13,668 nucleotides of DNA from Undibacterium sp. (lineage in GTDB: Bacteria > Pseudomonadota > Gammaproteobacteria > Burkholderiales > Burkholderiaceae_D). Location of the stretch: the NCBI GenBank assembly GCA_019752975.1, contig JAIELM010000249.1, positions 1-13,668 on the forward strand, read 5' to 3'. This document shows positions 6,021 to 13,668 of this stretch, one piece after another. The notes beneath the pieces were generated by a model. It did no database searches, was not told where the DNA came from, and saw nothing but the letters and a program-made list of their open reading frames with translations. A program made the position numbers and the translations under genes. Every line of letters begins with the position of its first letter. Position 1 is the stretch's first letter.

Positions 6021-7142
6021 CTATTTCAACGGTGTCTTAGACTCTAAATTTCTATCTAACTTCAACGGGATTAATTCAAGCTCGCTTGACGAAGCTGGCG
6101 CAACAAGTGCTGGTGTCTTGATACTCTTAACCACCTGGGTACGACTACTTACTTTTTGCTGACTATTTTTTTGCTCCATTTGGTACTGCCACCAAGCAAA
6201 ACCGAGCAAAGCCAAACAAGCTAGACCCAATATACACAGCAGCAAGACATTGGGTCTATATGAGCGACGCCGGGTATTTTCTAAAAATAGCGCAAATTCA
6301 TCTTTGCTATGCGTTGAGTCAAGTTGATCGTGAGCTGGCGTAGCTTCCTGATTTGGATTCTGCTGCGAACTCTGCGCCGAACTCAGCTCCAAACTCTGCT
6401 CCAAACTGCTTCTTGTCAAAGTCAACTGCTGTAATTCTTCTTCTCGTAAAGCTCTTTGTCGTGAGATGGCAAGCGCTTTTTTTTCCTTCGCGATACCCGC
6501 TTTAGTCTGCGCCAGCAGGCGCTTTTCTTCGGCAATCGCTTGGTGAATTTGCTCAAGCAAATTGCGTTCGTGCTCGCAACGATCTCGTATAGCCTGACAA
6601 GCCTGTTCATCTAAAACCACCTCACCAACTTCCTCTCTACGCTGTTGTCTGGCCAGACTTAGTTGATGCTCTTGTCCTTCCCTTGCTTGTATCAAACGCT
6701 GCAATTCTTGTTCGGCATTTTGTTCAATTTGCGTTACTCGCAATAGTTCTTCTTCACTATGCACACGTTGCGCACTTAAGCGATCAGTGTCATGTTCAAG
6801 CTGCATTCTTTCTTGAATTTTTTTTTGTGCAGCGATACTGGCCTCAATTCTCGCTTGTGCCACCATTTCCGCTTCACGTTCGAGCTGAGCTAAACGATGA
6901 ACTGCGTCTAATAAGCTACTCTCCTGCGCCAATCTTTGCTGCTCTAGCAGCAGCATTCTTCCATCATCATCTATCCTCTGCATCAGTAAGTGCTGCGCTT
7001 CTTCAGCAACTGCAGTATCCCTCGCGGCCTGTTGATTTGCGTCCTGTTGATTTGCGCCCCTTAGTTGCACCGGTGCATACGATATTGGCGGCTCGTTTCT
7101 AGCGTCTTTGTAGGTAATCATCGGCTTTGCGGGGGTAAACAT
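6021..7142 (-). CDS. Coiled-coil protein with one C-terminal membrane helix
   Basis: I do not recognise a family. Counted from the ATG at 7142 (373 aa), a short N-terminal stretch is followed by a long Glu/Gln/Arg/Leu-rich region (about 42-252) with the heptad look of a coiled coil. A Ser/Gln-rich linker (about 252-280) comes next. A membrane helix (about 298-320, NVLLLCILGLACLALLGFAWW) is preceded by basic RRRSYRP, and a tail of about 50 residues ends the protein. The basic residues before the helix suggest a cytoplasmic coiled coil and a periplasmic tail. No signal peptide is present. The start is uncertain: a GTG at 7151 and an ATG at 7121 are in frame, and none has a strong ribosome site. 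It is divergent from the M1 peptidase and convergent with the MATE gene. A scaffold or envelope-anchoring role is possible; no function is shown. Confidence 0.75.
   Translation of the reverse strand: MFTPAKPMITYKDARNEPPISYAPVQLRGANQQDANQQAARDTAVAEEAQHLLMQRIDDDGRMLLLEQQRLAQESSLLDAVHRLAQLEREAEMVAQARIEASIAAQKKIQERMQLEHDTDRLSAQRVHSEEELLRVTQIEQNAEQELQRLIQAREGQEHQLSLARQQRREEVGEVVLDEQACQAIRDRCEHERNLLEQIHQAIAEEKRLLAQTKAGIAKEKKALAISRQRALREEELQQLTLTRSSLEQSLELSSAQSSQQNPNQEATPAHDQLDSTHSKDEFALFLENTRRRSYRPNVLLLCILGLACLALLGFAWWQYQMEQKNSQQKVSSRTQVVKSIKTPALVAPASSSELELIPLKLDRNLESKTPLK
7028..7056 (-). repeat. 15-bp in-frame tandem duplication in coiled-coil gene
   Basis: CCTGTTGATTTGCG occurs at 7028-7041 and again at 7043-7056, a 15-bp period. 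On the coding strand it gives the repeated peptide ANQQD/ANQQA near the protein's N-terminus. Because the period is five codons, gain or loss of a unit keeps the frame. Confidence 0.85.
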
Positions 7143-7161
7143 GAGTAACACTCGATTTCAT

Positions 7162-7295
7162 TAGGATTATTAGCAACAATTGAGTGTATTTTACATATAA
7201 ATGCCAACTCCACAGAAAAAACTATCCACTTTGAACTAATTTCCAAAAACTTTGTCCAAGTAAGCGAAATATCGCCAAGAAACAGAATAATCCTA
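7162..7295. promoter_or_regulatory. Divergent promoter region with a 10-bp inverted repeat
   Basis: The AT-rich gap between the coiled-coil gene (start 7142) and the M1 peptidase (start 7370) contains TAGGATTATT at 7162-7171 and its exact complement AATAATCCTA at 7286-7295, 114 bp apart. Both arms lie where the two divergent promoters should be, so paired operator sites with looping are conceivable. I found no convincing -35/-10 pair for either gene by eye. The repeat may also be chance in AT-rich DNA. Confidence 0.3.
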
Positions 7296-7369
7296 GGACA
7301 ATATTTCCATTTCTCTAGGGCTTACAAAGCAAGTAAGTCTTTTCAATTACCTCATGGAGTAAAGATATA

Positions 7370-9862
7370 ATGCGTTTACCTGTAGCAATAACGCTCATTT
7401 GCCTGAGCATGTCGGCTGTTGCTAGCCCACAAATGGATGACAAGTTCCGCCAATTGGAGGAAATACTTCCTACTCCCAATACCATACGCACCGCTTCCGG
7501 CGCACCAGGTCACGCCTATTGGCAGCAAAAAGCCGACTATGTGATACGCGCCAGTTTGGACGAATCCAAACGCGCTATTACTGGTGCCGAAACCATCACT
7601 TACCATAATAATTCACCAGACACCTTGAATTATCTATGGCTGCAATTAGATCAAAATATTTTCCGCGCTGATTCTGACGCCAACAAAACCCGTACCCTCC
7701 CTTCTCGCGACGCTTGGAAAAACCCCAATGCGGTCACTTACGACGCAATGCGTGTCTTAAACGAAAGAGAAAAGTTTGACGGCGGTTTTAAAATTTTAAG
7801 TGTCAAAACCAGCGATGGTCAAACACTGAAATATGTCATCAACCGCACCATGATGCGTATCGATTTACCTCAAAGTTTAAAATCTGGCGCGCAATTTTCT
7901 TTCAGCGTGGAATGGAATTACAACATCGGCAACGGCAAATTATTAGGCGGTCGCGATGGCTATGAATTTTTCAAAGACGACAAGAACGATATCTTTGAAA
8001 TTGCCCAATGGTTCCCCCGCATGGCGGCCTATTACGATGTGTATGGTTGGCAGCATAAGCAGTTCTTGGGTTCTGGTGAATTTACATTGGAATTTGGCGA
8101 CTACGATGTACAACTCACAGTTCCTAGCGATCACGTCGTCTCGGCTACAGGTGAATTAAGCAATGCCGATACCGTGCTCACTGCAAGCCAACGTGATCGC
8201 TTAAAGCAAGCCAAAACTTCGACCAAACCGGTTGTGATCGTCACCCAAAAAGAAGCCGAAGAAGCTGAAAAAAACCGCGCAACCACCAACAAGACTTGGC
8301 ACTTTAAAGCCAAAAACGTGCGCGATTTCGCTTGGGCATCTTCACGCAAATACATCTGGGATGCGCAAGGCTACAAAGCCGGCACAAGTAACGGCCTAGC
8401 CATGTCCTTCTATCCGAAAGAAGCCAATCCTTTGTGGGGTCAATATTCCACTCAAGCGATTATCCATACGATAGAACAATACAATAAATTCTCCTTAGAC
8501 TATCCCTACCCAGTAGCGCAATCAGTCAATGGCCCACAAGGCGGCATGGAATATCCTATGCTGTCCTTTAACGGCGGACGTCCAACCAAGGATAAAACCA
8601 CAGGCGCCTTGACCTATTCTAAGCGCACTAAGTATGGCCTGATCAGCGTGATCATTCACGAAGTTGGACACAATTACTTCCCGATGATTGTCAACTCAGA
8701 CGAGCGTCAATGGACATGGATGGATGAAGGTTTGAACTCCTTCGTGCAAAGCTTAGCCGAGCAAGCGTGGGAAGAAAATTATCCTGGCACACGTGGCGAG
8801 CCACGCGGCATCGTTGACTATATGCGCAGTCAAGGTCAAGTACCGATTATGACCAACTCTGAATCGCTATTACAATTTGGACCAAACGCCTACGCCAAAC
8901 CAGCTGCCGGTTTGCATATTTTGCGTGAAACCATCTTAGGTCGCGAGTTATTTGACTTTGCATTCAAAGAGTACGCTCAACGTTGGAAGTTTAAGCGCCC
9001 TACCCCAGCTGACTTTTTCCGCACCATGGAAGACGCTTCAGGTACCGACTTAGATTGGTTCTGGCGCGGTTGGTTCTACACTATCGATCCTGTGGATATC
9101 AGTGTCGATGGCATCGTTGAATACACCATGTCTTCCAAAGATCCTGAGATCGAGAAAGCATGGAGACGCGCGCAAAAAGCAGCGGAACCTTCGTCCACTG
9201 CAAATGTCGCAGACAAGGGTAAATTAGCCCGCCGCATCGATTATCAAGAAGGTCTCAAAGACTTCTATAACGAACACGACGACTACACTGTCACCAATAA
9301 AGACCGCAATACCTACGCAGACTTGATGAAGGGTTTAGACGAAGATGAAAAAGCCATGCTCAAATCTGGCAAGCATTTTTACTTAGTCGATTTTTCTAAT
9401 GTCGGTGGTTTGGTGATGCCTTTGATTTTGCAAATTGAACTTCAAAGTGGTAAGAAAGTGATTCAGCGTATTCCTGCGGAAATCTGGCGTTACAACCCTA
9501 AGAAATTGACTAAGTTGATCGTCACCGATGAACCTATGGTGAGCTTAACTCAAGATCCTTTCTTGGAAACAGCTGACATCGACACCAACAATAACTCTTG
9601 GCCACGTAAGATCGCTCAATCGCGCCTAGAACTATTCAAAATGTTGCCGCCACCTAGCGATATGATGCAAGACTACAATACGCCTTTGAAAACCAATGCT
9701 GCCGACACAAAAGCCGACGCATCTGCAACTAAGGCAGAACCGATGGAAGCAAAAAAAGTAGAGACTAAAGTAGAAGAAATGAAGCCTGCTGAAGTCAAAA
9801 CAAAAACTGCTAAACCGGCAAAAGCTAAGTCGGCTGTCAAAGAAGTTAAAGAAGTGAAGTAA
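7370..9862 (+). CDS. Secreted M1-family zinc metallopeptidase with Lys-rich tail
   Basis: This 830-residue protein is a gluzincin aminopeptidase of the M1 family. The zinc site is complete: HEVGH (His430, Glu431, His434) followed, after the family's 18-residue spacing, by Glu453 in WMDEGLNSF. The substrate-binding motif is GGMEY (391-395, Glu394), a Tyr variant of the common GxMEN. Tyr508 in YAKPAAG is a candidate transition-state tyrosine. Residues 1-19 look like a Sec signal peptide (about VAS/PQM), so it acts in the periplasm or at the cell surface. An N-terminal beta-rich domain (about 55-320) precedes the catalytic domain (about 330-575). The last 56 residues (775-830) are a low-complexity Lys/Ala/Glu/Thr tail, unusual for the family. 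The ATG has GGAG 10 bp upstream. It is the first of a run of plus-strand genes with DUF6702 and a TonB-dependent receptor. Confidence 0.94.
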   Translation: MRLPVAITLICLSMSAVASPQMDDKFRQLEEILPTPNTIRTASGAPGHAYWQQKADYVIRASLDESKRAITGAETITYHNNSPDTLNYLWLQLDQNIFRADSDANKTRTLPSRDAWKNPNAVTYDAMRVLNEREKFDGGFKILSVKTSDGQTLKYVINRTMMRIDLPQSLKSGAQFSFSVEWNYNIGNGKLLGGRDGYEFFKDDKNDIFEIAQWFPRMAAYYDVYGWQHKQFLGSGEFTLEFGDYDVQLTVPSDHVVSATGELSNADTVLTASQRDRLKQAKTSTKPVVIVTQKEAEEAEKNRATTNKTWHFKAKNVRDFAWASSRKYIWDAQGYKAGTSNGLAMSFYPKEANPLWGQYSTQAIIHTIEQYNKFSLDYPYPVAQSVNGPQGGMEYPMLSFNGGRPTKDKTTGALTYSKRTKYGLISVIIHEVGHNYFPMIVNSDERQWTWMDEGLNSFVQSLAEQAWEENYPGTRGEPRGIVDYMRSQGQVPIMTNSESLLQFGPNAYAKPAAGLHILRETILGRELFDFAFKEYAQRWKFKRPTPADFFRTMEDASGTDLDWFWRGWFYTIDPVDISVDGIVEYTMSSKDPEIEKAWRRAQKAAEPSSTANVADKGKLARRIDYQEGLKDFYNEHDDYTVTNKDRNTYADLMKGLDEDEKAMLKSGKHFYLVDFSNVGGLVMPLILQIELQSGKKVIQRIPAEIWRYNPKKLTKLIVTDEPMVSLTQDPFLETADIDTNNNSWPRKIAQSRLELFKMLPPPSDMMQDYNTPLKTNAADTKADASATKAEPMEAKKVETKVEEMKPAEVKTKTAKPAKAKSAVKEVKEVK

Positions 9863-9871
9863 AGCAAATAA

Positions 9872-9911
9872 GTAAGGCGGAAAAGCGTAGCACCTTCCGC
9901 TTCCGCCTTAC
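9872..9911 (+). terminator. Hairpin after the M1 peptidase gene
   Basis: GTAAGGCGG (9872-9880) pairs with CCGCCTTAC (9903-9911), and the stem can continue inside with AAGCG (9883-9887) against CGCTT (9898-9902), leaving a two-base bulge. It starts 10 bp after the stop codon. No T-run follows, so complete termination is doubtful. It may act as a partial terminator or as an mRNA-stabilising structure between the peptidase and the downstream genes. Confidence 0.55.
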
Positions 9912-10054
9912 ACAGTGACAGCACGACAAGCAAGGAAGCCGCATTTTTTGACTGCTTGTCGCCCTCATTTTGCGAACGGCACGTCCGATTTATACCTTAC
10001 TGGACAGTGAAAAGTACTACGATTTTCCATCCTACTGACTACTTTTTTTCTATC

Positions 10055-10564
10055 ATGTTCGAGCCTCTTGCAAAACGCAGCAGCAAAATTAAACTAAGCC
10101 TCATCACCGCATTGATCTTCATCAGCGCAGCCGCCTACGCCCATCGTTTTCATGCTGGCATTAGCGAAATACGCTTTAACCCTAACACTGGCAACACAGA
10201 AATCGTCCACACCTTCATGGCACACGATGTCGAAGCCCTGCTCGAAAATCTCTACCAAAAACAATTTGATTTGAGCGATGCGGACGACGCACAAGTATTT
10301 CGGAACTACCTAGAAAAGCAATTTAGCATCAGCGATCAAACGCAAGCTTTACCGATTAAATGGGTCGGTCTCAAAGTCGATCCGACTAGTGTCGTCGTCT
10401 TTCAAGAGATAGAAAAACGCAACTTACCCGAACACGCCAACATACGCCAAGCGACCCTGACAGATTTTCTACCTGATCAGATCAACACCATCAATATCGT
10501 CAAAGCTAATGCGATTCAAACGATGAATTTTGATCGTAATTCGCGTGAGCAAAGTATTCCCTAA
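10055..10564 (+). CDS. DUF6702 family secreted protein
   Basis: This 169-residue protein matches what I know of DUF6702, a family of small exported proteins of unknown function. After a basic N-terminus (KRSSKIK) comes a hydrophobic Sec signal segment (14-29) ending AAAYA. The mature form would start at His30 with HRFHAGISEIRFN, the family's typical opening. The motif IVHTFMAHDVEALL (50-63) also fits: these proteins usually carry a strand plus an Asp-x-Glu-x-Leu helix here. Mature-region histidines 30, 33, 52 and 57 are possible metal ligands. The ATG at 10055 is chosen because it puts the signal peptide at the N-terminus; a TTG at 9956 would add 33 unlikely residues. The ribosome site is weak. 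It sits between an M1 peptidase and a TonB-dependent receptor, an association I recall for this family. Confidence 0.85.
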   Translation: MFEPLAKRSSKIKLSLITALIFISAAAYAHRFHAGISEIRFNPNTGNTEIVHTFMAHDVEALLENLYQKQFDLSDADDAQVFRNYLEKQFSISDQTQALPIKWVGLKVDPTSVVVFQEIEKRNLPEHANIRQATLTDFLPDQINTINIVKANAIQTMNFDRNSREQSIP

Positions 10565-10806
10565 TTTACCTTGCGTAAACTGTCGCGAAAAGTCAAAACA
10601 GCTAACAGCAAGAACACAGAAGAAAAACAAAAAAATTTAGATAATTACCGCTCTTACGTTTCACGATATCTTTGCGGCTAATGATATTCGGTTTTACACT
10701 TTTCACGTTGGGCAACAAGCTCTTAAGACCTGAATTTTTACTCAATCCTAGTATGCTGAACCGACAAAAAAAATCCCCTGCTAATTCCCGTTTTCCCAAA
10801 TCTAGC

Positions 10807-12894
10807 ATGCGGCAATCCAAGTACTACATCCGTCAACTTACCCCCTTATTGATTCTCTCAATCTGTCAATTCCCGGCCATCAGTTACGCCGACGATGGCA
10901 TCCTGCATCGGGTACTGTTAGACGGCTCACGGGCAAGTCAACTTGGCGTATTGGATGCCGCCAACGCTGGCACAATAGGGCAAAAAAAACTTGAGAACCT
11001 CACCACCTACCGCCCCGGTGAAATGCTCGAAGCGATACCTGGAGTGATCGTCAGTCAACATAGTGGCGAAGGCAAAGCCAATCAATTTTATCTGCGTGGG
11101 TTTAATCTCGATCATGGTACGGATTTACGCACCACATTAGATGATATGCCAGTCAATCAACGTAGTCATTCGCATGGACAAGGTTGGACTGATCTCAACT
11201 TCCTCATCCCTGAACTCAGCGCACGTCTAGATTATAAAAAAGGGCCCTATTCATCAACGACGGGTGATTTTTCGTCTGCAGGCAGCGCCAGTATCAGCTA
11301 TGCCAATCGGCTCACCCAAGGCGTCATCAGCAGCACCTTGGGACAAAATAATTTTAGACGCCTATTGCTAGCCGACTCTCCCGCGCTCGCCGGAGGAAGC
11401 TTCCTATACGCCTTGGAACTACTACGTAATGACGGCCCTTTCCTGCGTCCAGATGAGTTTAAAAAAACCAATGCCGTCTTTCGATACAGTCAGGGGTTTG
11501 CTAACAATGGCTTTAGCCTCAGCGCCATGCATTATCAAAGCCGATGGAATTCTAGCGATCAAATTCCCGAAAGAGCCATCAACAATCATAATTCAGCTGA
11601 GCCAAAAATTGATCAGCTCATCAATCGCTTTGACACTATAGACAAAAGCGATGGTGGCGAAGCGCAACGCTCAAGTTTGTCTGGCGTTTGGCGACGCACT
11701 GATAACGATAGCGCCAGTAAATTCAGCGCCTATCTCATCAAGAATCAACTCAAACTATTTTCCAATTTCACCTATTTTTTAGACGATCCCATCAATGGCG
11801 ACCAATTTAGCCAACCAGATCGCCGTGTCACTAGCGGACTTAACGCCAGTCATACCTGGCATCTTCACTTCGGTGAAAAAAACACCGACATTAGCACTGG
11901 CCTGCAACTGCAAAATGACAATATTTTTAATGGCTTAAATAAAACCCGTTCCCGCGAAATTCTCAGCCAAGTGCGGCAAGACCATATCCTTGAAAGCAGT
12001 GCCGGTTTCTACCTCGATGTGGCTACGCGCTGGACTGAGTATTTCAGGAGCAACCTCGGCCTACGTCATGACCGCTATGCTTTCAAAGTCGATAGCGACC
12101 GCAGCGCCAATTCAGGCAAGGCTAAAGACAGTATCAGCAGCCCAAGCGCCAGTCTAGTATTTAGCCCATGGAATAAGACCGAATTCTATGTCAATGTGGG
12201 GTCAGGTTTTCATAGCAACGATGCCCGCGCCACGCTAACTACGATTGATCCCCAGAGCTTAGAAGCCAGCGAAAAATCTCTGGGTTTAGTCCGCTCACGC
12301 GCCATGGAATTAGGCCTGCGCAGTGAAATCATTAAAGACCTCTCGACCGCGCTTTCCTTATACCGACTGGACTTTGATTCAGAACTTAGCTTCGTCGGCG
12401 ATGCAGGCACGACAGAAGCCGGCCGACCGAGCCGCCGAGTGGGAATAGAATTAAGCAACGCGTATCGCATCAACGAGCAAATATCAGTCGATCTTGATAC
12501 CGCTTTTGCGCGCGCCCGCTCACGCGACTTCAACATTGCCGGCGATCGCATCATCGGTGCAATCGAAGGTGTAGCGCAATTGTCGCTGAATCTAGAAAAA
12601 CTAGGTGCATGGTCAGGCGCACTGCGCCTGCGTTATTTTGGCCCACGTGCCCTCACCGAAGACAACAGTGTGCGCTCCCACTCCAGTAGCACGGTCAATG
12701 GACGGCTAGCGTATAAATTCAGCCCGAGCTTACGAGTTGAAGTGGAAGGTTTTAATCTAACTAACGCGAAAGCTTCCGCCATCGACTATTACTACAGCTC
12801 GCGTCTCAAGAATGAAGCAGTGGCGACAGAAGATATCCATTTCCATCCCATAGAATCACGCTCGTTTCGCTTGATGTTGGTGAAGGGTTTTTAA
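10807..12894 (+). CDS. TonB-dependent outer-membrane receptor
   Basis: This is a TonB-dependent receptor, an outer-membrane beta-barrel that imports scarce compounds using energy from TonB-ExbB-ExbD. Counted from the ATG at 10807 (695 aa), residues 1-28 are a signal peptide ending AISYA. The plug domain (about 52-168) shows the family pattern: RPGEMLEAIPGVIVSQHSG, NQFYLRGFNLDHGTD, LDDMPVN and a following YKKGPYSS. A histidine-containing turn RSHSHGQGWTDLNFLIPEL lies at 119-137. The rest is the barrel of alternating strands, ending in the usual C-terminal Phe (SFRLMLVKGF). In-frame upstream starts at 10681 (ATG) and 10753 (ATG) are possible but would bury the signal peptide; none has a good ribosome site. 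The 242 bp before it hold no other gene. The ligand is unknown; context suggests a peptide or metal species. Confidence 0.93.
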   Translation: MRQSKYYIRQLTPLLILSICQFPAISYADDGILHRVLLDGSRASQLGVLDAANAGTIGQKKLENLTTYRPGEMLEAIPGVIVSQHSGEGKANQFYLRGFNLDHGTDLRTTLDDMPVNQRSHSHGQGWTDLNFLIPELSARLDYKKGPYSSTTGDFSSAGSASISYANRLTQGVISSTLGQNNFRRLLLADSPALAGGSFLYALELLRNDGPFLRPDEFKKTNAVFRYSQGFANNGFSLSAMHYQSRWNSSDQIPERAINNHNSAEPKIDQLINRFDTIDKSDGGEAQRSSLSGVWRRTDNDSASKFSAYLIKNQLKLFSNFTYFLDDPINGDQFSQPDRRVTSGLNASHTWHLHFGEKNTDISTGLQLQNDNIFNGLNKTRSREILSQVRQDHILESSAGFYLDVATRWTEYFRSNLGLRHDRYAFKVDSDRSANSGKAKDSISSPSASLVFSPWNKTEFYVNVGSGFHSNDARATLTTIDPQSLEASEKSLGLVRSRAMELGLRSEIIKDLSTALSLYRLDFDSELSFVGDAGTTEAGRPSRRVGIELSNAYRINEQISVDLDTAFARARSRDFNIAGDRIIGAIEGVAQLSLNLEKLGAWSGALRLRYFGPRALTEDNSVRSHSSSTVNGRLAYKFSPSLRVEVEGFNLTNAKASAIDYYYSSRLKNEAVATEDIHFHPIESRSFRLMLVKGF

Positions 12895-12904
12895 TTTCCC
12901 CAAA

Positions 12905-12947
12905 AGCCGTTATGATGGCACTCATCCATCTTACTATCGTGACGGCT
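12905..12947 (+). promoter_or_regulatory. Small imperfect hairpin before the AsmA gene
   Basis: AGCCGT (12905-12910) pairs with ACGGCT (12942-12947), enclosing a second stem GATGG (12914-12918) with CCATC (12926-12930). It fills the 56-bp gap between the receptor stop and the AsmA start and leaves the start codon just outside. It might end the receptor transcript or influence translation of the next gene. No T-run follows. Confidence 0.3.
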
Positions 12948-12950
12948 ATC

Positions 12951-13668
12951 ATGAACAAACTACTCAAATTCGCGGGCATCAGCTTAGCAGTTCTAGTCGC
13001 CTTGCTACTATGTCTTATCGCCTACCTTAGTTTCATCTTTGACCCTAGCCAGTTCAAGACGCAAATCATCTCGGTGGTACAAGAAAAAAAACACCGTACC
13101 TTGGCCATCGATGGCGCGATCAAGCTCCGTCTTTTCCCTAAAATTGGGGTAGATATAGAAAAAGTTAGTCTGTCGGAATTCCAATCTCCCGCCCCCTTTG
13201 CCAGCCTAGAACAAGCACATGTTTCACTGGCCTTGCTACCACTCTTACAAAAACAATTGGTGGTCGATAAAGTGACTATACAGGGTCTACGTTTTAGCTT
13301 TAAACGCGCCATGGATGGTAAGAGCAATATCGATGACCTCTTAAGTAAAGAAGAGCCATCTAACGAGGTAGGTAATACACAAAAAATGCGCTTCGCAATT
13401 GAAGGAATAAATATTTCTGATGCCGCCATCGAAGTCGATGACAAAAAAAATGCACTCCGTGGCGCACTCACTGCGTTTAATTTGAGTACTGGTCCACTAT
13501 CAGAACGCATAGACACGAAAATCAAACTCAGTGGCAAACTACAACTACAACAACCCAAGTTAGAGACAGACATCAGCCTAACAACACAGCTACGCTTAAA
13601 CCCTGAAAACAAACTCTTCGCACTAGACGATTTTCAAGCAAAAATCATGGGTAAATTTGCCCAAGACG
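12951..13668 (+). CDS. AsmA family protein (partial, runs off window)
   Basis: The frame is open from the ATG at 12951 to the window end (239 codons), with no stop, so the C-terminal part is missing. The N-terminus is a single membrane anchor (about residues 7-29). It is followed by the AsmA-type opening: a Phe-Asp-Pro-Ser-Gln-Phe-Lys segment, then a strand leading to LAIDGAIKLRLFPKIGVDIEKVSLSE. Next come repeated short strand units, such as HVSLALLPLL and KVTIQGLRFSFKR with a G-K-S-N-I-D-D-L-L motif. This is the layout of AsmA-like proteins, which are anchored in the inner membrane, extend into the periplasm and are linked to outer-membrane assembly and lipid transport. Full-length members usually have 600-1200 residues. 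It lies 56 bp after the TonB receptor. The ribosome site is weak. Co-transcription with the upstream genes is possible but not shown. Confidence 0.9.
   Translation, partial: MNKLLKFAGISLAVLVALLLCLIAYLSFIFDPSQFKTQIISVVQEKKHRTLAIDGAIKLRLFPKIGVDIEKVSLSEFQSPAPFASLEQAHVSLALLPLLQKQLVVDKVTIQGLRFSFKRAMDGKSNIDDLLSKEEPSNEVGNTQKMRFAIEGINISDAAIEVDDKKNALRGALTAFNLSTGPLSERIDTKIKLSGKLQLQQPKLETDISLTTQLRLNPENKLFALDDFQAKIMGKFAQD

Noticed and set aside
9673..9933. Minus-strand frame opposite the M1 peptidase tail
   Set aside because: It results from the low-complexity Lys/Ala codons of the tail on the other strand and looks like no known protein.
9956..10054. TTG-started N-terminal extension of the DUF6702 protein
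   Set aside because: It would place the signal peptide internally and has no ribosome site. The ATG at 10055 gives a normal exported protein.
10672..10806. N-terminal extension of the TonB receptor from TTG 10672 or ATG 10681
   Set aside because: The clear signal peptide begins at the ATG at 10807. Longer forms would bury it, and no start has a strong ribosome site.
13022..13612. Minus-strand frame of 196 codons at the right end
   Set aside because: It is antisense to the AsmA-family frame, which is open to the window end and shows clear family features.

Overview
The window looks like chromosomal DNA from a Gram-negative bacterium of moderate GC content. It encodes a TonB-dependent outer-membrane receptor, an AsmA-family protein and several proteins with Sec signal peptides. 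The gene style (Lrp/AsnC regulator, MATE pump, DUF6702 next to an M1 peptidase) fits a proteobacterium. A betaproteobacterium of the Burkholderiales/Oxalobacteraceae type is my best guess, but this is inference from protein character only. There are no rRNA, tRNA, CRISPR, phage or transposase genes.

Left part (1-3.6 kb). A small isochorismatase-type cysteine hydrolase (250-774, minus) is divergent from an Lrp/AsnC-type regulator (889-1290, plus). The shared 114-bp gap carries a 7-bp dyad that could be the regulator's operator. After the regulator come a perfect 8-bp tandem repeat (1311-1341) and a short stretch that may be a decayed gene end. A secreted serine hydrolase of the CocE/alpha-amino-acid ester hydrolase type follows (1501-3417, minus). 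It keeps both the catalytic triad and the acidic cluster of the beta-lactam-acylase-like enzymes. Just upstream of its start lies a 95-bp MITE-like element with 16-bp terminal inverted repeats and a perfect 5-bp target duplication.

Middle part (3.6-7.2 kb). A good sigma70-like promoter (3769-3798) and a leader of about 187 nt precede a two-gene unit: an unrecognised 174-aa protein and a MATE-family efflux transporter (4551-5897). A long hairpin at 5899-5944 separates this unit from a convergent gene for a coiled-coil protein with one membrane helix near its C-terminus (6021-7142, minus).

Right part (7.2-13.7 kb). Four genes run on the plus strand: a secreted M1-family zinc metallopeptidase with a lysine-rich tail (7370-9862), a DUF6702 secreted protein (10055-10564), a TonB-dependent receptor (10807-12894) and the start of an AsmA-family gene that runs off the window (from 12951). 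The first three probably form one functional module. A cell-envelope peptidase and a small periplasmic protein, whose predicted mature N-terminus is a histidine, accompany an outer-membrane importer. A role in uptake of a metal, metal chelate or peptide is a reasonable hypothesis. This module and the MITE are the most interesting items here.
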